DNA from: Deltaproteobacteria bacterium
GTDB taxonomy: Bacteria; Desulfobacterota; GWC2-55-46
Assembly (NCBI GenBank): GCA_016177845.1
Contig: JACOUO010000008.1
Coordinates: forward strand, 1-64,000
Length of the DNA: 64,000 nt
Direction of reading: 5' to 3'
In this document: piece by piece, positions 1-7,902 of the stretch
Position numbering within the stretch: the first letter of the stretch is position 1
How the letters are laid out: every line of letters begins with the position of its first letter
The notes under the pieces: generated by a model
Databases searched by the model: none
Told to the model about the DNA's origin: nothing
The model's input: only the letters and a program-made list of their open reading frames with translations
Program-made: the position numbers and the translations under genes

Positions 1-140
1 ACCACGGACCGTCCTTTCAATTTCGAAGCACTAAAAAATGAATTTAAAATTTTTCTGTTTTAAAAAGCAAATACTTTGGACGAAAAACTTCATGCGATGA
101 AAACAGCACACTCCTTTATAGCGGGTTACGCTTCGCTAAC
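1..140 (-). repeat. ~140-bp cassette repeat, copy 1
   Basis: This block recurs almost base for base at 2421-2560 and in a diverged form at about 4033-4185. On the minus strand it begins at a palindromic stretch (GTTAGCGAAGCGTAACCC) and ends with a GGACGGTCCGTGGT motif. In the other two copies an RHS core fragment follows directly, so a further RHS cassette probably lies left of the window. The repeat begins exactly where the IS1182 remnant ends. Confidence 0.9.
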
Positions 141-405
141 ACAACTTACTGGGCTGGAGGATGGTAGCCATCGCCAGAAGCGACGGAGATATCGGCGGCC
201 TGCCATTATCATTGCAGTACATCTCCCTTAAGTGCTCATCCTTTATAATAGGCCAGACAATATCCCGGAACTTCCTGTAAAAGCTGTCCGGAGGTATAAG
301 CTGTTCGCAAATGTAGTCGGCGTCCAACAATGAGCCTTGTCCGGTGCGAGGCTTGAGCATCTTTTCTTCCCTCCTTATCCCTGAATTTAAATGATCATAT
401 TTCAA
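136..405 (-). pseudogene. IS1182-type transposase N-terminal remnant
   Basis: The product resembles the N-terminal DUF772 region of IS1182-family transposases: a start near 360 (MLKPRTGQGSL), then the charged 'FRDIVWPIIKDEHLREMY' stretch and 'GRPPISPSLLAMATILQ'. Only about 75-89 residues remain of an enzyme normally over 400 residues long. The reading frame stops where the 140-bp repeat begins, so the catalytic DDE part is lost. It cannot be active. The family call rests on motif memory, not on a search. Confidence 0.65.
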
Positions 406-440
406 GGAGAAGGTAATTGCAATGGTATTGTGCCCCTAAA

Positions 441-848
441 TCACTTCTTTTCAGTGCCGTAACGCTCATGAAAAATACCTATTAAAAAACCCACAAGTGC
501 ATACAAGGGAATCTGCAATAATGTCATCAGGACCCACATCGGCCAAGATATGTTTTGTATACCCCCAAAACCTTCCAACAACTTCAATAATAAAATTCCG
601 AAGGTGTAAAAGTAGACCAGAAATAAAATCTATGCAGGTACAATGGCATACCCGAAGAGACTTGAAGTTTGAAGAAGGCCGATTAACAAACATACTAAAG
701 TAAATTTATAACGCCCGCGAAATCCTTTATTGTCCAGAAATCTATAAAAATACTTTGTCCCAAAATATACACAACCCAAATAGGTTATATTGAGAACTAG
801 TAAAATCCATAATTCTATATTTGCAGAAGGGGCACCTTGGTATGGCAT
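441..848 (-). pseudogene. small membrane protein with an in-frame amber codon
   Basis: One reading frame of 135 codons runs from an ATG at 848 to a TGA at 441. It is interrupted only by a TAG at 630-632. Both halves are hydrophobic and look like one protein with about four membrane segments; the second half ends 'GFLIGIFHERYGTEKK'. The first 72 residues alone (630-848) could be a short protein. It follows a Cys/Trp-rich RHS-tip-like fragment, so it may be an immunity protein for that lost toxin. It may equally be a plain pseudogene or carry a sequence error. No family recognised. Confidence 0.5.
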
Positions 849-1043
849 GTATTATCTCCTCGGTGGTCCCTGATAAGGCGGTTTAGGAAACGGAGGATTC
901 TTGCCATCCCCACTGATACAACTTGTCCAACAATAGGCATGAGCATCCTTAGTGCAAACATTTGTCCAATTTTCTCCTTCGATAATCGAGGCTCGTCGAT
1001 TATATTTCTTCAGAAGGGGAAAAGAAATAGTAATAGTGGGTTA
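849..1043 (-). other. possible orphan RHS-tip fragment
   Basis: After the TAA at 1041-1043 that ends the neighbouring gene, the same frame stays open for about 63 codons to a TAA just before the ATG at 848. The conceptual peptide is rich in Cys and Trp in its middle and proline-rich at the end (ending 'KPPYQGPPRR'). It has no start codon of its own. Position between an immunity-like gene and a small membrane gene suggests the 3' end of an older displaced toxin cassette. This is inference; no family is recognised. Confidence 0.3.
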
Positions 1044-1544
1044 TTCCGCATATCCTCTAGTATCGCAAATTACAATTTTATTATTAATTGGTTCAAAAAC
1101 CTGCGTATCAAAGTTTACACTCCATGCAAGGCGAGCAATTGCATATCGAAATTTGCCTTTTTGATTATCGGCTATTCCGATTATTCTTTTTTGCCGTTCC
1201 TTATCTCCTTTTACGAAGCAATCAAATTCAATCGTCTCGCTTTTCTTGTGTCGCTGAAGCTTCAAGACTGAAATGATTTCACCACACTCGTCAGGTTCCT
1301 TTATTCCTCTAAGCAAAAATACGGTCTCAAAGTTGCCCTTTTTTCTGTATTCTAATGCATGTCCTTGAACATCGCTTAACGGCAAACGAAACATTCCAAT
1401 CCTTGAGTCAGGAGGTAGTGAACATGTAGATTTGCCTATTAACTCAGAAATGCTTGCTGACGAAAAAGCAACATCTGCTGCGCTGCTAATTTGAACTGAG
1501 CAGATAAAGAAACTCAGCAATAAGAAAAAACTTTTCTTATTCAT
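1041..1544 (-). CDS. exported protein, candidate immunity factor for the M15-like RHS tip
   Basis: A 167-residue protein with a clear Sec signal peptide: MNKK, a hydrophobic core of about 14 residues, and an SSAA cleavage region near residue 22. The mature part contains a few cysteines and mixed beta-rich sequence and matches no family I recognise. A GGAAGAA ribosome site precedes the ATG. It starts 20 bp after the stop of the RHS-tip ORF whose C-terminus looks like a peptidoglycan-type M15 peptidase. RHS toxin genes are normally followed by their immunity gene. An exported immunity protein would suit a toxin acting in the periplasm. Function is inferred from position and localisation only. 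Confidence 0.6.
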   Translation of the reverse strand: MNKKSFFLLLSFFICSVQISSAADVAFSSASISELIGKSTCSLPPDSRIGMFRLPLSDVQGHALEYRKKGNFETVFLLRGIKEPDECGEIISVLKLQRHKKSETIEFDCFVKGDKERQKRIIGIADNQKGKFRYAIARLAWSVNFDTQVFEPINNKIVICDTRGYAE

Positions 1545-1564
1545 TTTTTTCTTCCGTCCTTTGA

Positions 1565-2394
1565 TTATGGACGCCTACGCCCATGTTCTCTTATTCCAGG
1601 CGCAAAGCCTGTAGCACCTTTTACACCAGGAACATTTTGCATATGATAGTGAGTCCCTGGCCCAGAATTGCGTTCTTCCTGACCATAACCATTTGTAAAG
1701 CATTTTGCAAAGCATGTTTCGGTACTTCCTCTGCTTAATCTTGGGTTTGTATTCCGTCCGATATCACAGGCTTCGCCTCTCATGTGAGGGTCATCATCAG
1801 AATGTGAATCTTTTCCGCTTGTTATTAAATTGTCTCGACCAGTACATTGATCGAAACATCTTAAAACTTGATCCATTGCAGGGGTGAAATCACAAGATGC
1901 ATTACCTACGCAGCGATATAAACCCCACGGATCAATCCAATTGACTGGGTCGTTCCCGGTGTAAGCGTAAAGATTCGTCTCAATCAGGGGTTTTCCGACA
2001 CTATCTACATACCCATACACATTCACATCCCCGCCCGCAAAACCTATCGGGTCCTTGCTTACAAAGCGTCCAGCTTCGGGGTCGTAGTATCTTGCCCTGT
2101 GTAATAAAGCCCTGTCTCGCTATCGTACTCCCTGCCGGTAAAGGTATATGCGTTCCTGATTGTCTCAGACTTCTTGAGAGCTCCAAAGGAATCATAGGAA
2201 TACCTATTCACCACATTCTGGGAGCTGTCCGTAATCGAGGTTATCGAGCCCAAGCCGTCAGCATGGTAGTAATAGGTCTGGCCGTCTCTCGATAATGACA
2301 GAGGCTCGTCTATGCCGGGGCCGTGAACATAGCTCGTGGTTGTGGTCGTAGTTGTGCCGTTCTGAATCTTATCAAGAACTTCTTATCAAGAACT
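1565..2394 (-). pseudogene. displaced RHS core/C-terminal tip cassette, M15 peptidase-like toxin (frameshifted)
   Basis: The cassette encodes the last part of the RHS core ([38 protein letters not shown]) and then a variable tip after 'DPWGLYR'. Near position 2098 one A is missing relative to the copy at 4950, which splits it into 2059-2253 and 1565-2026. A 14-bp duplication near 2380 also disrupts the upstream frame. The tip has the spacing of M15 metallopeptidases: SH-x5[10 protein letters not shown] followed about 50 residues later by HYHMQ, giving His, Asp and His zinc ligands. Such enzymes cleave D-Ala-type peptidoglycan bonds. There is no usable start for the whole cassette, so it is likely a silent orphan cassette. 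Confidence 0.75.
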
Positions 2395-2420
2395 TCAAGA
2401 AAAAATATTTTTTGGATTTC

Positions 2421-2560
2421 ACCACGGACCGTCCTTTCAATTTCGAAGCACTAAAAAATGAATTTAAAATTTTTCTGTTTTAAAAAGCAAATACTTTGGA
2501 CGAAAAACTTCATGCGATGAAAACAGCACACTCCTTTATAGCGGGTTACGCTTCGCTAAC
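2421..2560 (-). repeat. ~140-bp cassette repeat, copy 2
   Basis: Practically identical to positions 1-140. It lies immediately upstream (minus strand) of the RHS core of the M15-tip cassette. Its far end again stops at ...CGCTAAC, exactly where an unrelated IS remnant (IS110 C-terminus) begins. The GGACGGTCCGTGGTG end resembles a ribosome site plus GTG start, but the frame from it runs into stops before the RHS core. Confidence 0.9.
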
Positions 2561-2563
2561 TCA

Positions 2564-2704
2564 CCTTGTATATTAGAGCCAGTAGATTTTAATGCCGGCA
2601 AGGTCATCGTCTGCGCAGCAATGAGAAAGCTCGTTCAAATGATCTATGAAGTGCTCAAAACCGGAAAGCCCTTTAACCCTCAATTCGAGTCAATTAAGGC
2701 TTGA
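2564..2704 (+). pseudogene. IS110-family transposase C-terminal remnant
   Basis: An open plus-strand frame of about 46 codons without a start ends at TGA 2702-2704. It reads like the extreme C-terminus of an IS110-family transposase, including 'AMRKLVQMIYEVLKTGKPF' and the terminal 'FNPQFES'. Everything upstream is missing; the frame begins at the edge of the 140-bp repeat. Only a scar of the element remains. Assignment is from pattern recognition. Confidence 0.55.
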
Positions 2705-2754
2705 CAGGCAAAATGGTATCTACCTGAACTTATGAGCTATATGACTATTATTTA

Positions 2755-3195
2755 TTATTCTATTAAGCTTATAAATCCACTATGGTCAATGTGAATTATC
2801 CAATTAAATGTAGAATCAAAGATATCAAGATCATCAGGACCTGGAAACCAAATATCATTAAAATAATCATTCAGGTCTGTAAAAGCGAATTCATCCACAT
2901 CACCATACTTGAACCACCAATTTACAAACACATTTTTTTCAGGTTTTATTTCTAAATTTGATAAGAGTTGAAACAGATTAAAATTTACATTTTGTGCATT
3001 AAATCCTTCGATTGGAATCGCTTTTTGAATTATTGTTTTTGCAATTGTGAAAAGGTCCTCTTGTAATTCAAGTCCTAATTTTTCTGACATTTTCTGGAAA
3101 AGAGCCTTTTGTTCTTCTAAGTGTACCTGGCGAAAAGTCGGAAACTCTTTTGAAGGATTTTCTTTTTTGAAAAGTTCAATTTTGGATTTTTCCAT
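2755..3195 (-). CDS. candidate immunity protein for the second RHS cassette
   Basis: A 146-residue acidic, soluble protein without signal peptide. It starts 22 bp after the stop of the RHS tip at 3218, the usual place for a cognate immunity gene. The C-terminal half is rich in aromatic and acidic residues: 'DIWFPGPDDLDIFDSTFNWII' and 'HIDHSGF'. That pattern recurs in small proteins beside RHS/CDI toxins, but I cannot name a family with certainty. A cytoplasmic immunity protein implies that the partner toxin acts in the cytoplasm. Confidence 0.6.
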   Translation of the reverse strand: MEKSKIELFKKENPSKEFPTFRQVHLEEQKALFQKMSEKLGLELQEDLFTIAKTIIQKAIPIEGFNAQNVNFNLFQLLSNLEIKPEKNVFVNWWFKYGDVDEFAFTDLNDYFNDIWFPGPDDLDIFDSTFNWIIHIDHSGFISLIE

Positions 3196-3217
3196 AAATT
3201 ATAATACCTGTTTAAAT

Positions 3218-3880
3218 TCATTTTTTTTTGCACGATTTTTCGTTGTAATAGTGACGGAGCATTTCTTCATCAGAATCCAATTCACCAGCTATAGAATCAA
3301 ATGGATCAAGCAATCCTCCTATAAAACCTACAACAGCTTCGATGATTGGCTCTACACCCTTCCGACCACGTCCTGCTTTTCTTTTACCTTCTGAGTAGTC
3401 CCACCAATTGATATGAGGATAGGATTCAGGGTCTCCTACCGGTCTACCAGGATGTGGCTGATCAAGACGATATCCTTTTATAGCATCACCGCGCTGAGGA
3501 GCCCCATGTAATCCAGGTTCATTTTTTGGTAAACGTCCGCCAATTTCCCCATACACCTTTTTCAGAACTTTTTTGATTGCCCCTATAGGAGATAGTCCCA
3601 AAGGGTCCATCCAATTCGCGGGGTTGTTGCCCACATACCCATACACATTCACATCTCCGCCAGCGAATCCTATCGGGTCCTTGCTTACAAATCGTCCAGC
3701 TTCGGGGTCGTAGTATCTTGCCCTGTAAAAATAGAGCCCTGTCTCGATATCGTACTCCCTACCGGTATAGGTGTATGCATTCCTGATTGTCTCAGACTTC
3801 TTGAGAGCTCCAAAAGAATCATAAGCATACCTATTCACCGCGGCCTGATTTGCATCCGTAATCGAGGTTATCGAGCCCAA
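3218..3880 (-). CDS. displaced RHS core/tip cassette with unassigned toxin domain
   Basis: The first ~95 residues are RHS core ([38 protein letters not shown], ending DPLGL), nearly the same DNA as 4870-5195. The tip of about 125 residues is unique: 'GYRLDQPHPGRPVGDPESYPHINWWDY' followed by a Lys/Arg-rich 'GKRKAGRGRKG' and an acidic end. His- and Asp-rich motifs suggest a metal-dependent or nuclease toxin, but no family is certain. The frame is open upstream to about 4026 without a convincing start; the internal ATG at 3880 would give only a core-tip stub. It is probably a silent donor cassette. Confidence 0.7.
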   Translation of the reverse strand: MGSITSITDANQAAVNRYAYDSFGALKKSETIRNAYTYTGREYDIETGLYFYRARYYDPEAGRFVSKDPIGFAGGDVNVYGYVGNNPANWMDPLGLSPIGAIKKVLKKVYGEIGGRLPKNEPGLHGAPQRGDAIKGYRLDQPHPGRPVGDPESYPHINWWDYSEGKRKAGRGRKGVEPIIEAVVGFIGGLLDPFDSIAGELDSDEEMLRHYYNEKSCKKK

Positions 3881-4032
3881 GCCGTCAGCATGGTAGTAAT
3901 AGGTCTGGCCGTCTCTCGATAATGACAGAGGCTCGTCTATGCCGGGGCCGTGAACATAGCTCGTGGTTGTGGTCGTAGTTGTGCCGTTCTGAGTCTTATC
4001 GAGAACTTCAAGAAAAAATATTTTTTGATTTC

Positions 4033-4185
4033 ACCACGGACCGTCTTTTCAATTTCGAAGCACTAAAAATGAATTAAAATATTATGATTAAAAATGTAAA
4101 TACCTTTGGAACTAAAAGAAAACTTCATACGATGAAAACAGCATACTCGCTTTATAGTTGGGTTACGCTACGCTAACCCAACCTA
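4033..4185 (-). repeat. diverged copy of the cassette repeat with palindromic end
   Basis: The segment matches the 140-bp repeat with several substitutions and indels. At its right end it keeps the full palindrome absent from the other copies: on the minus strand TTGGGTTA-GCGTAGCG-TAACCCAA, 8-bp arms around an 8-nt loop. Similar GTAGGTTGGGTTAGCG...TAACCC stretches occur as dispersed extragenic palindromes in many bacteria. It separates the immunity gene of the full-length rhs from the first displaced cassette. Confidence 0.8.
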
Positions 4186-4201
4186 CGGAATTTATGCCAA
4201 T

Positions 4202-4522
4202 TTATTCCTCTTTTTTCTCCCAAAGATCTTTACCTATTTTATTCAATTTTATCACGGTAACATCAAACTCATTTTCTTTTTCTAAATTCTTCCTATTCTT
4301 TATCCAGTTAAAATCAATGATAAAGCTACCATCGGTCAATTTTTCCTTCCAAGAAAAATTTAAATGTTCATGATAACCAATACCCGACTGAGCCGCTTTT
4401 TGTAGCTCGTTTGCTAGATTAGATAATCCTTCCTTGTTACCAATAATAAATAATCCTTCCTCATTAAAATGAAACTCTAATTTAAAATCATCTGGCTTCA
4501 TATCTATTTTTTTATTCGGCAT
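4202..4522 (-). CDS. candidate immunity protein for the full-length RHS toxin
   Basis: The most likely start is the ATG at 4522, giving 106 residues; it lies inside the last codons of the rhs gene (ATGCCGAATAA), so the two overlap by 11 bp and are translationally coupled. A longer frame to 4597 would read through the rhs C-terminus and is unlikely. The protein is small and soluble: 'FNEEGLFIIGNKEGLSNLANELQKAA...GYHEHLNFSW'. It resembles the Imm32-type immunity pattern (GNKEGL...L...H.HL), though this is from memory. It should neutralise the toxin tip encoded at 4515-4840. Confidence 0.65.
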   Translation of the reverse strand: MPNKKIDMKPDDFKLEFHFNEEGLFIIGNKEGLSNLANELQKAAQSGIGYHEHLNFSWKEKLTDGSFIIDFNWIKNRKNLEKENEFDVTVIKLNKIGKDLWEKKEE

Positions 4523-7500
4523 CAGATATCCCCCCAATCGGACTGCTAAGAATCTCGCCAATATAATCACCAATATCATCTGATAATAGTATTCCAAGGA
4601 GAGTTAATGTAAAACCTTTACCTCTCAAGAACTTACGAAGCTGCTTATTTTTAGGTACTTCACAAGCAGACCCATGGCTTGGTGTTCTATCAATATTGAC
4701 TACAGTCGTTCCATTTATGTCTCTACCCGAAATGTGTGCATGCGTTTGCTGACCCAATACATGTGGTTTGTCGATTCTTACATTATAGTTACTAACCTTA
4801 ACAGGTTTACCTGACTTTGCTAAACCCTCCGGATCCCCCCATGTTGCTGGGTTTGCTCCGACGTAATTAAACACATTCACATCCCCGCCCGCGAAACCTA
4901 TCGGGTCTTTGCCTATGAACCTCCCAGCTTCGGGGTCGTAGTAGCGGGCCCTGTAGTAATAAAGCCCTGTCTCGCTATCGTACTCCCTACCGGTAAAGGT
5001 ATATGCGTTCCTGATTGTCTCAGACTTCTTGAGAGCTCCAAAAGAGTCATAAGCATACCTATTCACCACATTCTGGGAGCTGTCCGTAATCGAAGTTATC
5101 GAGCCCAAGCCGTCAGCATGGTAGTAATAGGTCTGGCCGTCTCTCGATAATGACAGAGGCTCGTCTATGCCGGGGCCGTGAACATAGCTCGTGTCCTCGT
5201 TATCGTAGACATAGGTATATTTGTAAGTCGTCTGTATTCCATTCTCATAAGTGGATACATTCTTCTCTATCCTTCTGCCGAAGGGGTCGTACTTGAAAGT
5301 AATCATATCAGCATTGGGGTTGCCGGTCACCTGTTTCGTAACGCTTACTATCCTGTTATCGTAATCATATCCATAGTTCTGTGTATATGTATCAGCCTTA
5401 AGGTAGGCCGGGCCGGTGAGCCTATTACCTACTGAATCATAGGTGAAAGTCTCGGTAGACTGCTGGAATGTGGGATTCTGAGCCGTAAGCACAGGCTGGG
5501 ATTGCGTCAGCCTATAGGTGGCATCATAAGTATAAGTGTACTGATATTCCCTATCCGTCTTCGTAAGCCTGTTACTGACATTATCAAGGGTGTAGGTAAA
5601 GGCATCTGTCGTCGTATTGCCAGAGGTGTTATATATAAGGCCTGTAAGCCTGCTCCGGGTGTCATAGGTATATGTTGCGGTGACTCCGTTGGGATAAGTA
5701 AGGGAGGTCCTTCTATCAGCATTATCATAGCTAAAGGTGAAGGCCTGACCACCGACAGGGGCAATTGAAGACAGCCGACCACCACTATCATACCCATATT
5801 GTATGGCAGTGCCATCCGGTCTTGTAAGTTGAGTTCTATTTCCTGAAAGATTATAACTATAGCTTACAGCTCTATTATTAGAATCGGTTACGGAAATAAT
5901 TCTGCCGTTTGCATCATAACTGAAAGTATAACTTATATGCGCATTAGAGGCAGAAATTAGATTGCCTGCGCTATCGTAAGAAAAAGATTCTGAAGTTCCA
6001 TCCGGGTATATCTTTCCAGTGATCCTATTCAAATCGTCATAAGAATAGGTAATTGTATTCCCATTAGGAGTCGTCTTTGAGATTAGATTGCTTTTTGAAT
6101 CGTATGAAAAATAACTAATATTGCCAACAGAATCAGTCTCGCTTATTACTCTGCCAAGCAAATCATATGTGTATGAAGTTGAGTGGTTGTTGGCGTCTGT
6201 TAAAGCAATAAGGTTTTCCGGCCTGTTCCATACATTGTACAGATAGTTTGTAACATTACCCAAAGGATCTGTTTCTGACGTAAGTTTTTTATTTGTATAT
6301 GCGTAAGTAGTAATTTTATTATTGGAATCAGTTACTGAAGAAATATTTCCATTGGCATCGTAAGTCAATAAGGTTTCAATCGAGCCAGGCTCTATAATCT
6401 TAACCAGTTGGTTCAGATTATTATAATTAAAAGCTAAAGTACCGGAAGGAGTAACTTGCGTTAAAACATTACCACTTGCATCATAGGTAAAATGAGTAGT
6501 TATCCCTGCAGCATCAGTTATTGAGGTAATATGATTCTGGGAGTCGTATGTAAAATTGACCTGCTGGTTAGCAGGATTTATAATCTTGAGGACATTGCCC
6601 CTTGTATCGTATTGGTATTGGGTAACAGCACCCACAGGATCGGTCTTTGAAAGAAGGTTGCCTTTAGAATCATAAATATAGCTGATAATTCTTCCTTGCG
6701 GACCAGTTTCGCTCGTTACCAGCCCAAATGAATTATATGTATAGGTTTTCGTCTGATTCAACGGATCTGTCTCTGACAACAAATTACCGCTCGAATCGTA
6801 AGTGTAATATGTTACTTTCCCAGCCTGATCCGTTCTGCTTATTAATCTTCCGTTAGTGTCATAATTATTTCTCGCTATGTTAAAAAGAGGGTCTTGAATC
6901 TCAATCACCTTATCGAGAAATGAATCGTATTTATAAACCCATACCCCTCCGTCATACTCCGTAACAGTAGAAATTTTATTTATATTGTCATATACAATTG
7001 ATTTAACTCGACCCTGTGAGTCGGTTACGGAATTCAATCTTTGCTGTGCATCATAATTATAGGTTATCGTATTTCCGGCAGGGTCTTGCTTTGAACCCAT
7101 TCTCCCGTCAGCATTATATGCAAAAGTCCACACCTGACCGGCCGGATTTGAAATCGACAGGAGCTTACCACTGGAATCATAGGTAAAATTTGTATCCTGA
7201 GAATCAGGTGTTCTTACATTAATAACCCGGCTATTCGCATCATATGTCAAATCATAAATCCTGCCAGACGCGTCAGTAATTCTCGTTGGGAAATAAGGAT
7301 TCCCCCCGTATGTTAAGGTTGTTATATTATCATTTCTATCTTTAACAGAGGTTAAAAAACCTTGAGAGTTAAATGTGAAGATTTTTCCTTCTTTGGTGGT
7401 TCTGGTATATGTCCCATCAGCATTTTTAACTATGGTTGATTGCTCATTGAAGCGTGATTGAGGATAAAATATATTGTCACTGCCAATCTTGAAATATATT

Positions 7501-7577
7501 CTTTTACCATCCTCTTTCATAAAGCAAGGCTGGAACCTGTTATCTCCACTAACCTTATATAATAAGAGTAGTTCCAT
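4512..7577 (-). CDS. rhs: RHS/YD-repeat toxin, main body and C-terminal tip
   Basis: About 1,000 residues made of tandem YD repeats (YTYDSSGNLLSETDP-type, roughly 30 units) leading to the conserved core 'YYHADGLGSITSITDS...[27 protein letters not shown]' and 'DPEGL'. RHS repeats form a shell that encloses the C-terminal toxin. The ~105-residue tip has 'RIDKPHVLGQQTHAHISGRDING' and 'NIDRTPSHG', a His-rich nuclease-like pattern without a certain family. The frame start at 7577 is an artefact: the true gene continues upstream at 7517-7885 in another frame, and one A is missing near 7520. An immunity gene overlaps the 3' end. As it stands, the gene is probably inactive unless the frameshift is a sequence error. 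Confidence 0.85.
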   Translation of the reverse strand: MELLLLYKVSGDNRFQPCFMKEDGKRIYFKIGSDNIFYPQSRFNEQSTIVKNADGTYTRTTKEGKIFTFNSQGFLTSVKDRNDNITTLTYGGNPYFPTRITDASGRIYDLTYDANSRVINVRTPDSQDTNFTYDSSGKLLSISNPAGQVWTFAYNADGRMGSKQDPAGNTITYNYDAQQRLNSVTDSQGRVKSIVYDNINKISTVTEYDGGVWVYKYDSFLDKVIEIQDPLFNIARNNYDTNGRLISRTDQAGKVTYYTYDSSGNLLSETDPLNQTKTYTYNSFGLVTSETGPQGRIISYIYDSKGNLLSKTDPVGAVTQYQYDTRGNVLKIINPANQQVNFTYDSQNHITSITDAAGITTHFTYDASGNVLTQVTPSGTLAFNYNNLNQLVKIIEPGSIETLLTYDANGNISSVTDSNNKITTYAYTNKKLTSETDPLGNVTNYLYNVWNRPENLIALTDANNHSTSYTYDLLGRVISETDSVGNISYFSYDSKSNLISKTTPNGNTITYSYDDLNRITGKIYPDGTSESFSYDSAGNLISASNAHISYTFSYDANGRIISVTDSNNRAVSYSYNLSGNRTQLTRPDGTAIQYGYDSGGRLSSIAPVGGQAFTFSYDNADRRTSLTYPNGVTATYTYDTRSRLTGLIYNTSGNTTTDAFTYTLDNVSNRLTKTDREYQYTYTYDATYRLTQSQPVLTAQNPTFQQSTETFTYDSVGNRLTGPAYLKADTYTQNYGYDYDNRIVSVTKQVTGNPNADMITFKYDPFGRRIEKNVSTYENGIQTTYKYTYVYDNEDTSYVHGPGIDEPLSLSRDGQTYYYHADGLGSITSITDSSQNVVNRYAYDSFGALKKSETIRNAYTFTGREYDSETGLYYYRARYYDPEAGRFIGKDPIGFAGGDVNVFNYVGANPATWGDPEGLAKSGKPVKVSNYNVRIDKPHVLGQQTHAHISGRDINGTTVVNIDRTPSHGSACEVPKNKQLRKFLRGKGFTLTLLGILLSDDIGDYIGEILSSPIGGISDAE

Positions 7578-7885
7578 CCTTTACCGAATGGCCTACTCCA
7601 AATGTTTAAAGAATTATAGGAGAGGACAAATTCATCTTTGAAGATATTATGTTCAAAATAAACATTTCCACTTCCAAGGTTGACCGTCGATTCGATACAG
7701 GTGACACATTCAGATTTTCCAAAGCTTACTTCGGCAGGATTACCGCTGCAATTTTTATCATAGATATCCGATTCCTCAGATGCATTTGGATTAGTAGTAG
7801 AGTCATTATCATTACAATCTACAGAAGCGACATACCAATCATTATCCGCGTCACAATTTCTTGTAGTAGCTTTGATCTTCCCCCG
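7517..7885 (-). pseudogene. rhs: RHS toxin, N-terminal part 2 (between IS and frameshift)
   Basis: This frame carries 'CDADNDWYVASVDCNDNDSTTNPNASEE', an Asp-rich calcium-binding repeat of the thrombospondin-3/MSCRAMM type, then the DUF6531-like entry to the RHS shell: 'SGNVYFEHNIFKDEFVLSYNSLN...GKGWNYSYYIRL'. It ends in a TGA at about 7517. Restoring one A in TTTATGAAA joins it perfectly to 'MKEDGKRIYF' of the main body. Upstream it is cut by the IS3 element at 7886. Confidence 0.8.
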
Positions 7886-7902
7886 AAAAAGTGGACACAC
7901 AG

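Noticed and set aside
630-632. TAG in the membrane frame as a recoded codon (pyrrolysine or readthrough)
   Set aside because: No Pyl genes or insertion signals are visible, and the neighbourhood is full of decayed cassettes; a nonsense change is simpler.
837-1271. 144-codon plus-strand frame
   Set aside because: Opposite the signal-peptide gene at 1041-1544, which has better composition, a ribosome site and context.
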